A stretch of DNA of 64,000 nt from an uncultured Fastidiosipila sp. GTDB taxonomy: Bacteria; Bacillota; Clostridia; Saccharofermentanales; Fastidiosipilaceae. Every line of letters starts with the position of its first letter. The stretch's first letter is position 1. Under the pieces are notes generated by a model. That model was not told where the DNA came from. It made no database searches and saw only the letters and a program-made list of their open reading frames with translations. Shown one piece after another: positions 43,515-52,900 of the stretch. Location of the stretch: positions 62,001 through 126,000 of the forward strand of contig CAMYAM010000002.1 in assembly GCA_947253875.1 (NCBI GenBank). The letters are read 5' to 3'. Made by a program: the position numbers and the translations under genes.

Positions 43515-44171
43515 ATGAAAAAGGGACTATTTATAACAATTGAAGGTGGTGACGGAGTTGGTAAGGGAACTCAAGTCAAGTTTATTCAAGAATATTTATT
43601 GTCTCAAGGTATAGATTATATTTCACTAAGAGAGCCAGGTGGTAGCCGTATTGGTGAAGCAATTAGAAAAATTTTACTGGACAAAGATAATTTAAATATG
43701 ACAGCTGAGGCGGAGTTATTACTATTTAATGCTGGTAGGGCCCAGTTAGTTGAAGAGTTAGTTAAACCGACAATTGCTAAAGGTACCTGGGTAATTTCAG
43801 ATAGGTTTTACGATTCAAGTATTGCTTATCAAGTTGGTGGTAGAGGCCTTAATGAGGAACAGGCTCGAGAAATAATTGAATTTGCATGCCAAGGCTTAGA
43901 ACCTGATGTAACGATTTATCTTGATCTACCAGTGGATGAAGCCATTAAACGAAGAGAACAACGAGAGTTAGAAACTAAAACTTCTGAAGATAGAATGGAG
44001 TTAGAAAGTGCTAACTTTGCTCGCAGAGTGAGGGATAAGTATCTCGAGATAGCAGCCAAGGAAGCAAGAGTTATAACCGTAGATGCAGGCGCTAGTATTG
44101 AAGAAGTTAGTGCGAAAATAAAAAGAATTCTAGATGAATTGATAGAAGATTTCAGAGGAGGTAAATTATGA
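43515..44171 (+). CDS. tmk: Thymidylate kinase
   Basis: A 218-residue kinase: P-loop TIEGGDGVGKGTQVKFIQEY, substrate loop LREPGGSRIGEAIRKILL, the DRFYDSSIAYQ motif near residue 95, and the LID region KTSEDRMELES. It makes dTDP from dTMP. The ATG at 43515 has AGGAGA 17 bases upstream, longer than usual. It overlaps darA by 4 bases and heads the conserved tmk-darA-holB order. Confidence 0.96.
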   Translation: MKKGLFITIEGGDGVGKGTQVKFIQEYLLSQGIDYISLREPGGSRIGEAIRKILLDKDNLNMTAEAELLLFNAGRAQLVEELVKPTIAKGTWVISDRFYDSSIAYQVGGRGLNEEQAREIIEFACQGLEPDVTIYLDLPVDEAIKRREQRELETKTSEDRMELESANFARRVRDKYLEIAAKEARVITVDAGASIEEVSAKIKRILDELIEDFRGGKL

Positions 44172-44494
44172 AATTAATTTTCACTATTGTACATGATGAT
44201 GATAGTAGTAGAGTTATGGGTGCCCTAAACAAAGAAGGTTATAGAATTACGAAGTTAAGTTCTACAGGTGGTTTCTTGCGTTCTGGTAATACTACTTTGA
44301 TGTGTGGTGTTGAGGACGATCAAGTTAAAGAAGCTTTAGACATTATCAGAGATCACTCTAGCTCCAGAAAAGTTGCAGTGGATGCAAGTAGTTTAGGAGC
44401 TACAACCATGGGATATGGAGCATATCCAGTGGAAGTAAATGTTGGTGGTGCTACAGTTTTCATAGTAAATGTTGAATATTTTGAAAAGATGTAA
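44168..44494 (+). CDS. darA: Cyclic di-AMP receptor DarA (PstA of the PII-like family)
   Basis: A 108-residue PII-like protein. KLIFTIVHDDDSSRVMGALN opens the fold. The c-di-AMP binding loop STGGFLRSGNTTLMCGVEDD is intact near residue 38, and the C-terminal GGATVFIVNVEYFEKM is typical. It forms trimers that bind c-di-AMP. GAGGAGG precedes the start. The name PstA used for it elsewhere must not be mixed with the phosphate permease at 6426. Confidence 0.94.
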   Translation: MKLIFTIVHDDDSSRVMGALNKEGYRITKLSSTGGFLRSGNTTLMCGVEDDQVKEALDIIRDHSSSRKVAVDASSLGATTMGYGAYPVEVNVGGATVFIVNVEYFEKM

Positions 44495-45521
44495 GAATTA
44501 TAAAAATTTAATAGGACGCAGTGAGATCAAGAGTGAGCTGATTAAGATTGCTCAAGATAGGGATGATAGATTTATTGTCTTTGTTGGATCTCAAGGCACA
44601 GATAAGGAAGCTTGGGCAGATGCTCTGGCTTCTAATCTATTATGCGAGGAGCCTGGAGAAGCTGGGGCTTGCATGGAATGTCGGGCTTGCAGATATTTAG
44701 AGAACGGAACACATCCTGATTATTTAGAGATAAATCCAGAGAAAGACTCAAAGAATATTGCGATTCAAACAATTAGAGATAGAGTTCATGCAGAGATAAA
44801 TATTTTGCCTCAACTTAATAATGTTAAGCTCTGGCGAATCGATGCTAATGCATTACAAGAGGGCGCTCAAAATGCGTTACTGAAAGTATTAGAAGAACCT
44901 CCAAGTTATGCTTATTTTATTTTGACAGTAGATGATAGGACGAAATTGCTTCCAACTTTAAGATCAAGGGCAAGGGAAATTAAGATCCCTGCAATGAATC
45001 GTGAGGACTTGAATGCCTTTTTGGATGTGCATGATATTAATGATCTGAAACAGAGAAATTTAGCAATTAATTTCTCTTCAGGTCTGCCACAATTAGCCTT
45101 GCAATTAGCAAAAGATGAAGATTTGCAAGAAGAACGTAAAGAAATATTTAAATGGTTTGTAGAATTTTTGCGTGCTAGAGAAGTAGACGTTTTGACTACG
45201 TGCTATACATTTTGGGACAAAAGCAAATCTAGTATGGATACAAATATATTATTTTTACAAAGCTTCTTGAGAGATATGGTCTTGCTTAAAGCAGGGACAC
45301 AAGTTGACAATAATAACTTGCTAAATCAAGATATGGTTAGCTATTTGCAGAAGTTAAATCAGGAATATAGATTTTCTATTACTGATTTATCAGATGCTTT
45401 GCAGACTCTGAATGAAGTTTCTAAAAGAAGCAAGGCAAATGTAAATTTTGAAATAAGCATCTGTGGAATGATGCTTAAATTGAGAAGTAATTTAAACATA
45501 AATAGGTTAAGTAGAAATTAA
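44469..45521 (+). CDS. holB: DNA polymerase III subunit delta'
   Basis: A 350-residue clamp-loader subunit. The ATG at 44469 overlaps darA by 26 bases. The region equal to the P-loop reads VFVGSQGTDKEA, so it should not hydrolyse ATP, as usual in delta'. A zinc module (CEEPGEAGACMECRAC), NALLKVLEEPPSYAYFILTV and the SRC-like LRSRAREIKIP confirm the family. The position after tmk-darA matches Bacillus. The C-terminal collar domain is complete. Confidence 0.93.
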   Translation: MLNILKRCKNYKNLIGRSEIKSELIKIAQDRDDRFIVFVGSQGTDKEAWADALASNLLCEEPGEAGACMECRACRYLENGTHPDYLEINPEKDSKNIAIQTIRDRVHAEINILPQLNNVKLWRIDANALQEGAQNALLKVLEEPPSYAYFILTVDDRTKLLPTLRSRAREIKIPAMNREDLNAFLDVHDINDLKQRNLAINFSSGLPQLALQLAKDEDLQEERKEIFKWFVEFLRAREVDVLTTCYTFWDKSKSSMDTNILFLQSFLRDMVLLKAGTQVDNNNLLNQDMVSYLQKLNQEYRFSITDLSDALQTLNEVSKRSKANVNFEISICGMMLKLRSNLNINRLSRN

Positions 45522-45570
45522 GTTTTATGTTTAGAATATTTCTTTAGAAAAGGAATTATTAATTAAGTAT

Positions 45571-47232
45571 ATGAACCAAGAAGGTAATAATGCCAATGCA
45601 AAACAACATAATAGAAAGGCGCAGAACCTCTCTGCTTATTCGGCATATATGCTCTTTGCAATAATTGCTGTAGTCCTTGCTAAGGTTATTGGCTTTGTGC
45701 GTGAGATTATGATTACGCACCGTTTTGGCTATGGTAATGTCACTGATGGTTACTATTTGGGTTTTGCGGTTCCTGATCTCGTATATAACATTCTAGTTGG
45801 TGGAGCAATTGGAGCAGCTGTTGTGCCAATGTTGTCCGGTGCTATTGAGAGAGATGAAGAGGATAAGGTCTGGCCAAGTATTTCTACTTTCTTCACTTTT
45901 ATAATGATTGCATTTGCAGGATTTATGCTTGTTGGAGAGTTGTTTTCTGCAGAGATTATTAGTTTCTTGAATCCTGGTCAGCATATGGAAGTTCTAGGAA
46001 TAGCAACTTCTGTATCTAGAGTTGTTTATTTACAGACTTTCTTTTTTATATTATTAGCAATTATAACTTCAACTTTATCAGCTAATAAAGTTTACGGACT
46101 ACCAGCTCTAGGCGATAGTGTTTATAATATTTTCTATTTGTTGGCAATAGTATTTTTTGCTTCTCCTACTAAAGAGGGTGCAGTTAATGTAGCCTGGGGT
46201 GTAGTCTTTGCCGCTGTCATGTACTTCTTGTATATATTTTATTTTGCTAAACCTTATATGGTGAAATATAAGCCTAACTTGGACTTTAAAGATAAGAAAT
46301 TTTGGTATCTTCTCTGGTTAGCAGTGCCAGCATTATTATCAGGTACAGTCGCACAGATGAACACTATAGTACAACAGGGGTTTGCTGGCTTGGCTCAGCA
46401 AAATATCCCTAATGCGAGTACTGGTGTAGTTACGAGCTTGAGAAATGCTAATACTTTATTTAATTTACCTTATCAAATAATTGTTTCTAGTATAGGTGGA
46501 TTCTTGTTGTCTAATATAAGTGGTTTTATGGCGAGAGGTGCGGATAAAGAAGCAAGCAATTTCTTGACCAAAACTGTTAAGTTAGTTCTAGTTATTATGG
46601 TACCTGTGGCTCTATTCTTTGCGGTATTTTCAGAGGAAACTGTACAAGCGGTCTACCAATGGAATCCAGCAACCTATACAAATGAAAATGTAAAAGTTAC
46701 TGCAGCAATTTTAAAAATTTACTCCATAGACTTCATTGTCGGACCTTTCTTATACTTTATAAATCAAGTATTTTTTGCTTTACAAAAGAACTATATTATT
46801 TTGATAACTACAATTATTAATTTATTAGCTAACTATGCATTCTGTTATATGTTTATAAATGGCTTTTCTCTAGGTATTGATGGGTTAGCGTGGGCGACAG
46901 TTCTGAGTCAGTTAATAGTTACTATAATTTCATATTTCATCTTAAGTATGATGAAAAACAAAATTGAAGTTGAAAACATTAATAGCTTTGTCTGGAAGTC
47001 TATAGTTGCTTCAATATTTACATTTAGTGTATTGGTACTGTTGCACATTATTAGTCCAGTCTATACAAGCAAGTCTAAGCAGTTAATTCTATATGTAATT
47101 AATGGTGTTATCGCAATGGGAGCATATTTCCTTGCTGCTCACTTCTTGGAAGTAAGTGAAGTTACATGGGTCTTTAAGATGATGAAATCTCTTTTCAAGA
47201 AGGTAAGAAATAAAATAAGACCAGGTAAGTAA
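45571..47232 (+). CDS. murJ: Lipid II flippase MurJ
   Basis: A 553-residue MVF-family protein with about 14 membrane helices. The family motifs at the start are VIGFVREIMITHRFGYGNV and DGYYLGFAVPDLVYNILVGG; the central cavity arginines are present. It flips lipid II to the outside for peptidoglycan synthesis. In Bacillus other genes (ricT, yabA) stand between holB and trmN6; here murJ takes that place. The ribosome site is weak (AAAAGGAA). Confidence 0.92.
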   Translation: MNQEGNNANAKQHNRKAQNLSAYSAYMLFAIIAVVLAKVIGFVREIMITHRFGYGNVTDGYYLGFAVPDLVYNILVGGAIGAAVVPMLSGAIERDEEDKVWPSISTFFTFIMIAFAGFMLVGELFSAEIISFLNPGQHMEVLGIATSVSRVVYLQTFFFILLAIITSTLSANKVYGLPALGDSVYNIFYLLAIVFFASPTKEGAVNVAWGVVFAAVMYFLYIFYFAKPYMVKYKPNLDFKDKKFWYLLWLAVPALLSGTVAQMNTIVQQGFAGLAQQNIPNASTGVVTSLRNANTLFNLPYQIIVSSIGGFLLSNISGFMARGADKEASNFLTKTVKLVLVIMVPVALFFAVFSEETVQAVYQWNPATYTNENVKVTAAILKIYSIDFIVGPFLYFINQVFFALQKNYIILITTIINLLANYAFCYMFINGFSLGIDGLAWATVLSQLIVTIISYFILSMMKNKIEVENINSFVWKSIVASIFTFSVLVLLHIISPVYTSKSKQLILYVINGVIAMGAYFLAAHFLEVSEVTWVFKMMKSLFKKVRNKIRPGK

Positions 47233-47233
47233 G

Positions 47234-48160
47234 ATGACTCCAGATAGACGTGACCAAGTTCCTGAATATATGAAAAAAATCAAAGAATATCCAGGCCTGC
47301 GCTTGGAAAATTTGGATCGTGCTGGTTTGTTGTATTTTCAGTTGGAAGATAGTTTCCGCTTTGGTAATGAGCAGATTTTCTTAGTAAATTTTGCCAAAAG
47401 TCTTATTAATACCGCTGAGATGAAAAAATTAGAAAACGGTAATTCTCACATAAATATTCTAGATCCAGGAGCTGGAGCTGGAATTCTTACGATCTTGAGC
47501 TCAGCTCATATACCTAATTCTCAAGGTGTGGCTATAGAGTTAATGGAGCGACCGTATGAACTTTTGCAAGCTAACCTCAAAATGAATAATTTAGACGAAC
47601 GATTCCGGGCAGTAAGGGCGGATATCAAGACGTTGGTTGCTTCTGATGAAAGTGAAGTTTTTAGCGATAATTCTAATATCGGTGAACATGATAGCTTAGA
47701 TTTCGACTTTCAAGAACATTTCGATTTAGCTATCTGCAATCCTCCATATTTTAAGCAAAATTCTGGACCTACAAGAGATCTTAGCAAGATTTCAGAGTTG
47801 GAAGTAAGTGCAGCTAGGGATGAGATCTTCTTAAGTCTCGATGATTATATGAAATTTGTGAGCAAGTCACTCAAGTATTCTGGGAAGATGGCTTTGCTGC
47901 ATAGACCAGAACGTTTAGTAGAGATAATTAATATAGCTAGTAAATATCAACTTTATCCATACTTTTTGCGTGCTGTTTTACCTAAGCATGGTGCTAAGGT
48001 AAAAGTGTTCTTGTTGGCTTTATCCAAGGGCAAGAAACGAAGTTTCGAATGGGGCAAAGATTTGGTCATTTATAACAACGCTGGAGAGTATACAGATGAG
48101 GTAGCAGCGTATTACAGCGAGGTAAGCGAGGCCAACGAGGTAAGTGAGGTGAACGAATAA
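47234..48160 (+). CDS. trmN6: TrmN6-type tRNA(Val) adenine-37 N6-methyltransferase
   Basis: A 308-residue enzyme. The SAM motif I is NILDPGAGAGILTILSSAH near residue 74; the catalytic LAICNPPYFKQNSG (NPPY motif of N6-adenine methyltransferases) is near residue 170. FVSKSLKYSGKMALLHRPER follows as in YabB. The C-terminal 20 residues are a short acidic repeat (EVSEANEVSEVNE) not expected in the family. It starts one base after murJ and overlaps rsmI by one base, as in the Bacillus yabB-rsmI order. Confidence 0.9.
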   Translation: MTPDRRDQVPEYMKKIKEYPGLRLENLDRAGLLYFQLEDSFRFGNEQIFLVNFAKSLINTAEMKKLENGNSHINILDPGAGAGILTILSSAHIPNSQGVAIELMERPYELLQANLKMNNLDERFRAVRADIKTLVASDESEVFSDNSNIGEHDSLDFDFQEHFDLAICNPPYFKQNSGPTRDLSKISELEVSAARDEIFLSLDDYMKFVSKSLKYSGKMALLHRPERLVEIINIASKYQLYPYFLRAVLPKHGAKVKVFLLALSKGKKRSFEWGKDLVIYNNAGEYTDEVAAYYSEVSEANEVSEVNE

Positions 48161-49086
48161 TGAGAGAAGACTTTGTTGAACAATTTCCAAAAAAGAAGTT
48201 ACAAGAAATTTGGGAGAGCACTACAGTTGAACCTGGAGCTCTCTACATTGTTGGTACACCTATTGGAAATTTAGGAGATATATCTGTGCGGGCTCTAAGT
48301 ACGCTAGCTCAAGTTGATATAGTTTTAGCGGAAGACACCAGAACTAGTTCAGAATTACTCTTGCCTTTTGGAATTAAGCCACATTACCTAAGCTTTCACC
48401 AACATAATTTTCGTTCTCGTATAGATGCAGCAATTGCTGATTTACAATCTGGTAAATCTATAGCTCAGATCTCAGATGCAGGAATGCCCACCATTTCAGA
48501 CCCAGGAGTAGAGCTTGTTGATGCTTGTTTAGATGCAGGTTTGGAAGTCAGAGTAGTGCCGGGTCCGTCTGCAAGTATTGCTATAGTGAGTTTAGGCGGA
48601 CTGCCAGCAGATGACTTTAGATTTGTCGGTTTTTTACCACAAAAAGAAATTGATAAACATGAGCTATTAGAAGATATAAAAAACTACAAGGGGATTACAG
48701 TCCTTTATGAAGCTCCACACAGATTGTTGCAAACTTTAAATGATCTCGTAGCTGCAGGCCTTGGGAAGCGTAAACTTGTGCTTGGTCGAGAACTCACAAA
48801 AAGGTACGAAGAAGTGATTAGAGATACTGTAGAAAACATTATTGCATATTACTCAGATAACAAGATTAGGGGAGAGTTCGTTTTGCTCCTAGGTAAAGCA
48901 AGTGCAGAAGAAGCAGCAGCTCAGAATAAGAACGAGAAGCTAGAGTTGAAAGAACAAATTGAAGAAGCACTAAAAGCAGGGAAAACAAGCAAGACAATTC
49001 TCTTAGAATTGCAAGACGAATGTAATTTATCTAAGAACGATCTGAAAAAATTAATATCTACGACTAAATCTGAATTAGAAAATTAA
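48160..49086 (+). CDS. rsmI: 16S rRNA cytidine-1402 2'-O-methyltransferase RsmI
   Basis: A 308-residue tetrapyrrole-methylase-fold enzyme. Core motifs: YIVGTPIGNLGDISVRALST, VLAEDTRTSSELLLPFGIK, QISDAGMPTISDPGVELVDA, VVPGPSASIAIVSLGGLPAD and TVLYEAPHRLLQTL. It methylates C1402 in the ribosomal P site region. The N-terminal 25 residues precede the usual start of the fold. The C-terminal tail is Lys/Glu-rich, helical. ATGA overlap couples it to trmN6. Confidence 0.95.
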   Translation: MREDFVEQFPKKKLQEIWESTTVEPGALYIVGTPIGNLGDISVRALSTLAQVDIVLAEDTRTSSELLLPFGIKPHYLSFHQHNFRSRIDAAIADLQSGKSIAQISDAGMPTISDPGVELVDACLDAGLEVRVVPGPSASIAIVSLGGLPADDFRFVGFLPQKEIDKHELLEDIKNYKGITVLYEAPHRLLQTLNDLVAAGLGKRKLVLGRELTKRYEEVIRDTVENIIAYYSDNKIRGEFVLLLGKASAEEAAAQNKNEKLELKEQIEEALKAGKTSKTILLELQDECNLSKNDLKKLISTTKSELEN

Positions 49087-49199
49087 AAAACAAAAAATTA
49101 ATAGATTAAGACATAAAGCAGATAAAAATTAATAAATTTTTGCTATAAAAGCATGTATTCTATTAGTGAGTAAAATTTCAAGAAAATTGAGGAAAAAGT

Positions 49200-52100
49200 A
49201 TGGAAATTGTGAAAAAACAAAGAAAAGCAGAACGTAATAGAAAGTTTTTTATACTAGCATTAGCGTTCCTTATTCCAACAATAATCTTAACTACAACCTA
49301 TATGTTAATGCAGTTTTATCCTGCAGGAGATAGAAGCCCTTTGACAATTGATTTATATCATCAATATGTATCATTTTTGGCGGAATTACGCCGCAAATTA
49401 TTGTCTGGAGAGAATATATTCTACTCTTGGTCTGTAGGAATGGGAACCAACTTTTATGCCTTAACGGCATATTATGCAGCTTCCCCTCTTAATTTATTCT
49501 TGGTATTTTTCCCACTTGAACATATTACAGAAGCAGTAACTTTCTTAACTGTTACTAAGATTGGTTTATCTGGATTAGCATTTGCATACATGTTATACGA
49601 AGGCCCAGCGAAGCGCTTAGGTTCGGCTACAATAAGGTCTAGAAGAGAAGTCAGATTGTGCAAGAGCGATGACAAGAGTACTGATATCTTTATAATAATA
49701 TTAGCAACAGCCTATGCGTTAAATGGTTTCAACTTGACATATTCATGGGATATTATGTGGCTAGATGTTATAGCCTTGCTCCCAATAATTATTCTTGGTG
49801 TAAATAAAGCTATTAGAGAAAGCAAATTCACCACTTATATTGTGAGCCTTGCCTTAGCTCTGATGATTAACTATTACTTAGCTTTCTTTGTTTGCTTGTT
49901 TGTGGCATGTTACTTCTTCGTAGCGTACTTCACGGCAAAATCACAAGCACAGCAATTGAGATCTAATTTAGCCTATGCGAAAAATGGTGTCATTGATGAG
50001 GAGAGCTTAATTAATCCTTACGAGGAAGAATATAGTGCAGATAATGCAGCTGAATATACGAAGAGCACTCTAGAATATAAATTATTGAACATTAAATTCT
50101 GGCCTGTGTTTAGCAAGTTTGCTTTGTTTACAATAATTGCCCTGGCAATAAGTGCAGTTATGTTATTGCCTACAGCATTGTCCTTAATTGACACATCTGC
50201 AGCAGGGGATGCTTGGCCAAGTGATATGCGTATTAATTTTGATGCCTTTGACTTCATGTCTAGAGGTTTAATGAACATGAGTCCTGCAATTCGTAGTGGC
50301 TTGCCAAATATTTATGTTGGAATTTTAGCCTTCATATTCTTACCACTATATGTGTTCTCAAACAAAATTGGTAACGGCGAGAAGATAAGTCACTTAGCTT
50401 TACTAGGGTTCTTGTATATAAGCTTTAATAACAATTTCTTGGATTTTTTCTGGCACGGTATGCATTATCCTAACCAGCTTCCTTACAGATATGCATTTTT
50501 ATTCTCATTTGTAATGCTCTTGATCATGTTTAGAACTTTGACTGTGATTAGAGAGTATTCTGCCAAGACTTTAATGCTGATTACTGCAGGTGCAATATTA
50601 TTCGTAGTATTAGCAGAAAAATTAGATGATAGTGTCAGTAGAGAAAATGCATTTATCAATATCTTGTATTTCATAGTTTATTTGGCAATGTTTGCAGGAT
50701 TTAGAAAAGCTAGAAACTTCCGTACGGCTAGCTTATTACTAGGAATAATTATTATTAGTGAGTTGATAGTAAATAGTTTCATGACTATCTACACGATAGG
50801 CGAAGATGAAGTATATACAAGAAGATCAAGTTTTGTAGATGATATGCATGATGTCGGACAATTGATAGATGTTGCCAAAGAACAAGAGAATGGTGACTTT
50901 TTCCGTATGGAAGTTAAACCGCAAAAGACCACAAATGATGGTGCCCTGTATGGTTATCCAGGAATAACTTTATTTAGCTCAACTAGTAGAGAAGCTACGG
51001 CTAAAATGATGAAGAAATTAGCTTTCCACGGAAATAACATTAATAGTTATAAGTACGTTGATTCTACTAATGTAGGTAATTCTCTCTTGGGTATGAAATA
51101 CCTGCTTTTGAAGAATGGTGCAAGTAGAGATACTTCTCTTGAAAAAGTCGATGAATACAATGATATGACCTTGCTGAAAAATCCTCATGCTCTTGAACTA
51201 GGTGCTGCAGCTGGTCCAGAACTTAAATTCTGGAATCCAACAGAAGGCTCACCTTTCTCCAACTGGAACAGTTTATTAGAAGCTTTGGGTGAACAGGGTC
51301 TATTTAAACATGTAGATCCAGAAGTTGTAAACGGCTATAACTTTGGCCCTGCTAGTGGATCTGGAGAATCTGGTGTATCAGTGACACCTGAGGATTTCAA
51401 TGCATCTGGCTTAATGAACTTCAAAATAGATGTTAAAGAAGATCAATTCTTGTACCTCGCCATTGAAACAAGCAAAGATATGCGAGTTAAGATACGTGTT
51501 AATGAAACAACTAAGGATGAAGAAGTTAAAAAAGGTAAGCCGGGCACAGTACGTCAGGCTGAAACTAGAAATATCCATTGGATTGAAACTTTTGATGTCG
51601 GATATGTTGCTGCAGGAGATGAAGTAAACTTTAGTATTGAACAAGATAAGGACAAAGCTAACGCAGTTACCGTATATGCTGCAACAGTGGATAAAGCTGA
51701 CTACGAACGCACCATGAGCAGACTTAAAGAGCGTGAAGTTGATGTACAAGAATGGAACTCCAACTCTGTTATAGCTAAATATAATGCAAAAACTGAAGGT
51801 AATCTATTCTTGAATATCCCTTATGATAGCTCTTGGAAGGCATATATTGATGGTGAGGAAGTTCAGACTGAATCAATCGCAGAAACTGCATTGCTAAGTG
51901 TTCCTACCGAAGCTGGAGAACATGAGTTGAAATTAGTCTTTATTCCTAGAGGTTTCGAAATTGGATTGACCATGAGTATAGGCGGATTAATATTGCTTCT
52001 AGTCTTATGCTTAATTAGAAGACTTTATACAGTCAGAAAGGATAAAGAGAGAATTTCCAACTACATTATGTTGAAGAATAATTTCTATACTGATTATAGA

Positions 52101-52700
52101 GAAGCTTACAATTTCGTTAATTCTGTGAATACAGAAAGCGCAGAAGCTAATGTTTTGGTAGATGGATATGAAGAAGTTGGTGTAATAAAGGGCGAGGGCT
52201 TGGCTATTGACCATGAATTAAAAGAAGCACAAGATATTTTGGCAGTTGCGGAGGCTTTAAATAAGGCAAGAAATTACGAGAACGAGAATTATAAGTTGCG
52301 TATAGCAGATAGTAACGAGGCTTACTATAATCTTGAGTATAAAGCCTTGCGTGAACGTGAGATTAACTCAGTGTTGAAAGGTGTTAACCACTATCTAAAA
52401 GACCAGGCAAGCGAATTCGATGAGCTTGATGCTAAAACAGAAACAGCTGCTATTGTAAGGCAAGCGCCAGAATTATCCGAAGATTTACAGGCTGAGTCTG
52501 TTGGCGAAGCTGAGGAGATTGAGACTACAGAGCAAGTAGAAGCAGTGGAAAAGACTGAGACTACAGAAGAGAAAGTAGATGCTCATGATGTTGTGGTTGC
52601 AGAAGACAAGGCAGCCGATCATGTTGCTGAAAATGATGCCGATAATGATTCTTCTGGTGCAGATGACAGTCAGTGGAAAAAGTCAGATGAAGAGAAGTAG
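49200..52700 (+). CDS. YfhO-family large membrane protein with long acidic tail
   Basis: A 1166-residue protein. The YfhO signature is near the start: YPAGDRSPLTIDLYHQYVSF then FYSWSVGMGTNFYALTAYYA. About a dozen membrane helices run to about residue 540, a large extracytoplasmic domain spans 545-920 (ends AGEHELKLVFIPRGFEIG), and a last helix lies at about 922-945. YfhO proteins are GT-C-like and add sugars to lipoteichoic acid in Bacillus and Listeria. After the last helix there are about 220 further residues, cytoplasmic by topology, ending Glu/Ala/Asp-rich (EEIETTEQVEAVEKTETTEE). That extension is unusual in length. Confidence 0.88.
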   Translation: MEIVKKQRKAERNRKFFILALAFLIPTIILTTTYMLMQFYPAGDRSPLTIDLYHQYVSFLAELRRKLLSGENIFYSWSVGMGTNFYALTAYYAASPLNLFLVFFPLEHITEAVTFLTVTKIGLSGLAFAYMLYEGPAKRLGSATIRSRREVRLCKSDDKSTDIFIIILATAYALNGFNLTYSWDIMWLDVIALLPIIILGVNKAIRESKFTTYIVSLALALMINYYLAFFVCLFVACYFFVAYFTAKSQAQQLRSNLAYAKNGVIDEESLINPYEEEYSADNAAEYTKSTLEYKLLNIKFWPVFSKFALFTIIALAISAVMLLPTALSLIDTSAAGDAWPSDMRINFDAFDFMSRGLMNMSPAIRSGLPNIYVGILAFIFLPLYVFSNKIGNGEKISHLALLGFLYISFNNNFLDFFWHGMHYPNQLPYRYAFLFSFVMLLIMFRTLTVIREYSAKTLMLITAGAILFVVLAEKLDDSVSRENAFINILYFIVYLAMFAGFRKARNFRTASLLLGIIIISELIVNSFMTIYTIGEDEVYTRRSSFVDDMHDVGQLIDVAKEQENGDFFRMEVKPQKTTNDGALYGYPGITLFSSTSREATAKMMKKLAFHGNNINSYKYVDSTNVGNSLLGMKYLLLKNGASRDTSLEKVDEYNDMTLLKNPHALELGAAAGPELKFWNPTEGSPFSNWNSLLEALGEQGLFKHVDPEVVNGYNFGPASGSGESGVSVTPEDFNASGLMNFKIDVKEDQFLYLAIETSKDMRVKIRVNETTKDEEVKKGKPGTVRQAETRNIHWIETFDVGYVAAGDEVNFSIEQDKDKANAVTVYAATVDKADYERTMSRLKEREVDVQEWNSNSVIAKYNAKTEGNLFLNIPYDSSWKAYIDGEEVQTESIAETALLSVPTEAGEHELKLVFIPRGFEIGLTMSIGGLILLLVLCLIRRLYTVRKDKERISNYIMLKNNFYTDYREAYNFVNSVNTESAEANVLVDGYEEVGVIKGEGLAIDHELKEAQDILAVAEALNKARNYENENYKLRIADSNEAYYNLEYKALREREINSVLKGVNHYLKDQASEFDELDAKTETAAIVRQAPELSEDLQAESVGEAEEIETTEQVEAVEKTETTEEKVDAHDVVVAEDKAADHVAENDADNDSSGADDSQWKKSDEEK

Positions 52701-52733
52701 CGTAGATTAAAATAAAAAAGTTTTCGCAAAAAT

Positions 52734-52763
52734 GAGAGAAAACGAGAGAAAACGAGAGAAAAG
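52734..52763 (+). repeat. Three tandem copies of a 10-base unit
   Basis: GAGAGAAAAC (52734-52743, 52744-52753) and GAGAGAAAAG (52754-52763) stand between the YfhO stop and the rplM promoter. No function is evident. Confidence 0.7.
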
Positions 52764-52795
52764 TGAAGTCTCAGTGCGAAAAATCAAAAAAAGTC

Positions 52796-52823
52796 TTGAC
52801 AGATAATTATTAGATGATAGAAT
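52796..52823 (+). promoter_or_regulatory. Promoter of the rplM-rpsI operon
   Basis: TTGACA (52796-52801) is a perfect -35; TAGAAT (52818-52823) is the -10 at 16 bases, preceded by TGA. Leader length is about 70 bases. Confidence 0.75.
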
Positions 52824-52829
52824 AGACAA

Positions 52830-52848
52830 GCATTTCTAATAGAAGTGC
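52830..52848 (+). promoter_or_regulatory. Leader hairpin of rplM, possible L13 autoregulation site
   Basis: GCATTTCT-AAT-AGAAGTGC folds into an 8-pair hairpin with one T-G pair right after the transcription start. Firmicute rplM mRNAs often carry an L13-binding leader; the position fits, but I cannot confirm the consensus. Confidence 0.4.
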
Positions 52849-52900
52849 GTATTTAAGTGCTTTAAACTAATAATTAAAGAAATAAAAAAGGAGGGGCATG

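Noticed and set aside
44168..44494. Reading this gene as a second phosphate permease because DarA is also named PstA
   Set aside because: It is a 108-residue soluble PII-like protein with the c-di-AMP loop and no membrane helices.
44469..45521. holB as inactive because its P-loop is degenerate
   Set aside because: Loss of the P-loop is normal in delta' subunits, which do not bind ATP productively.
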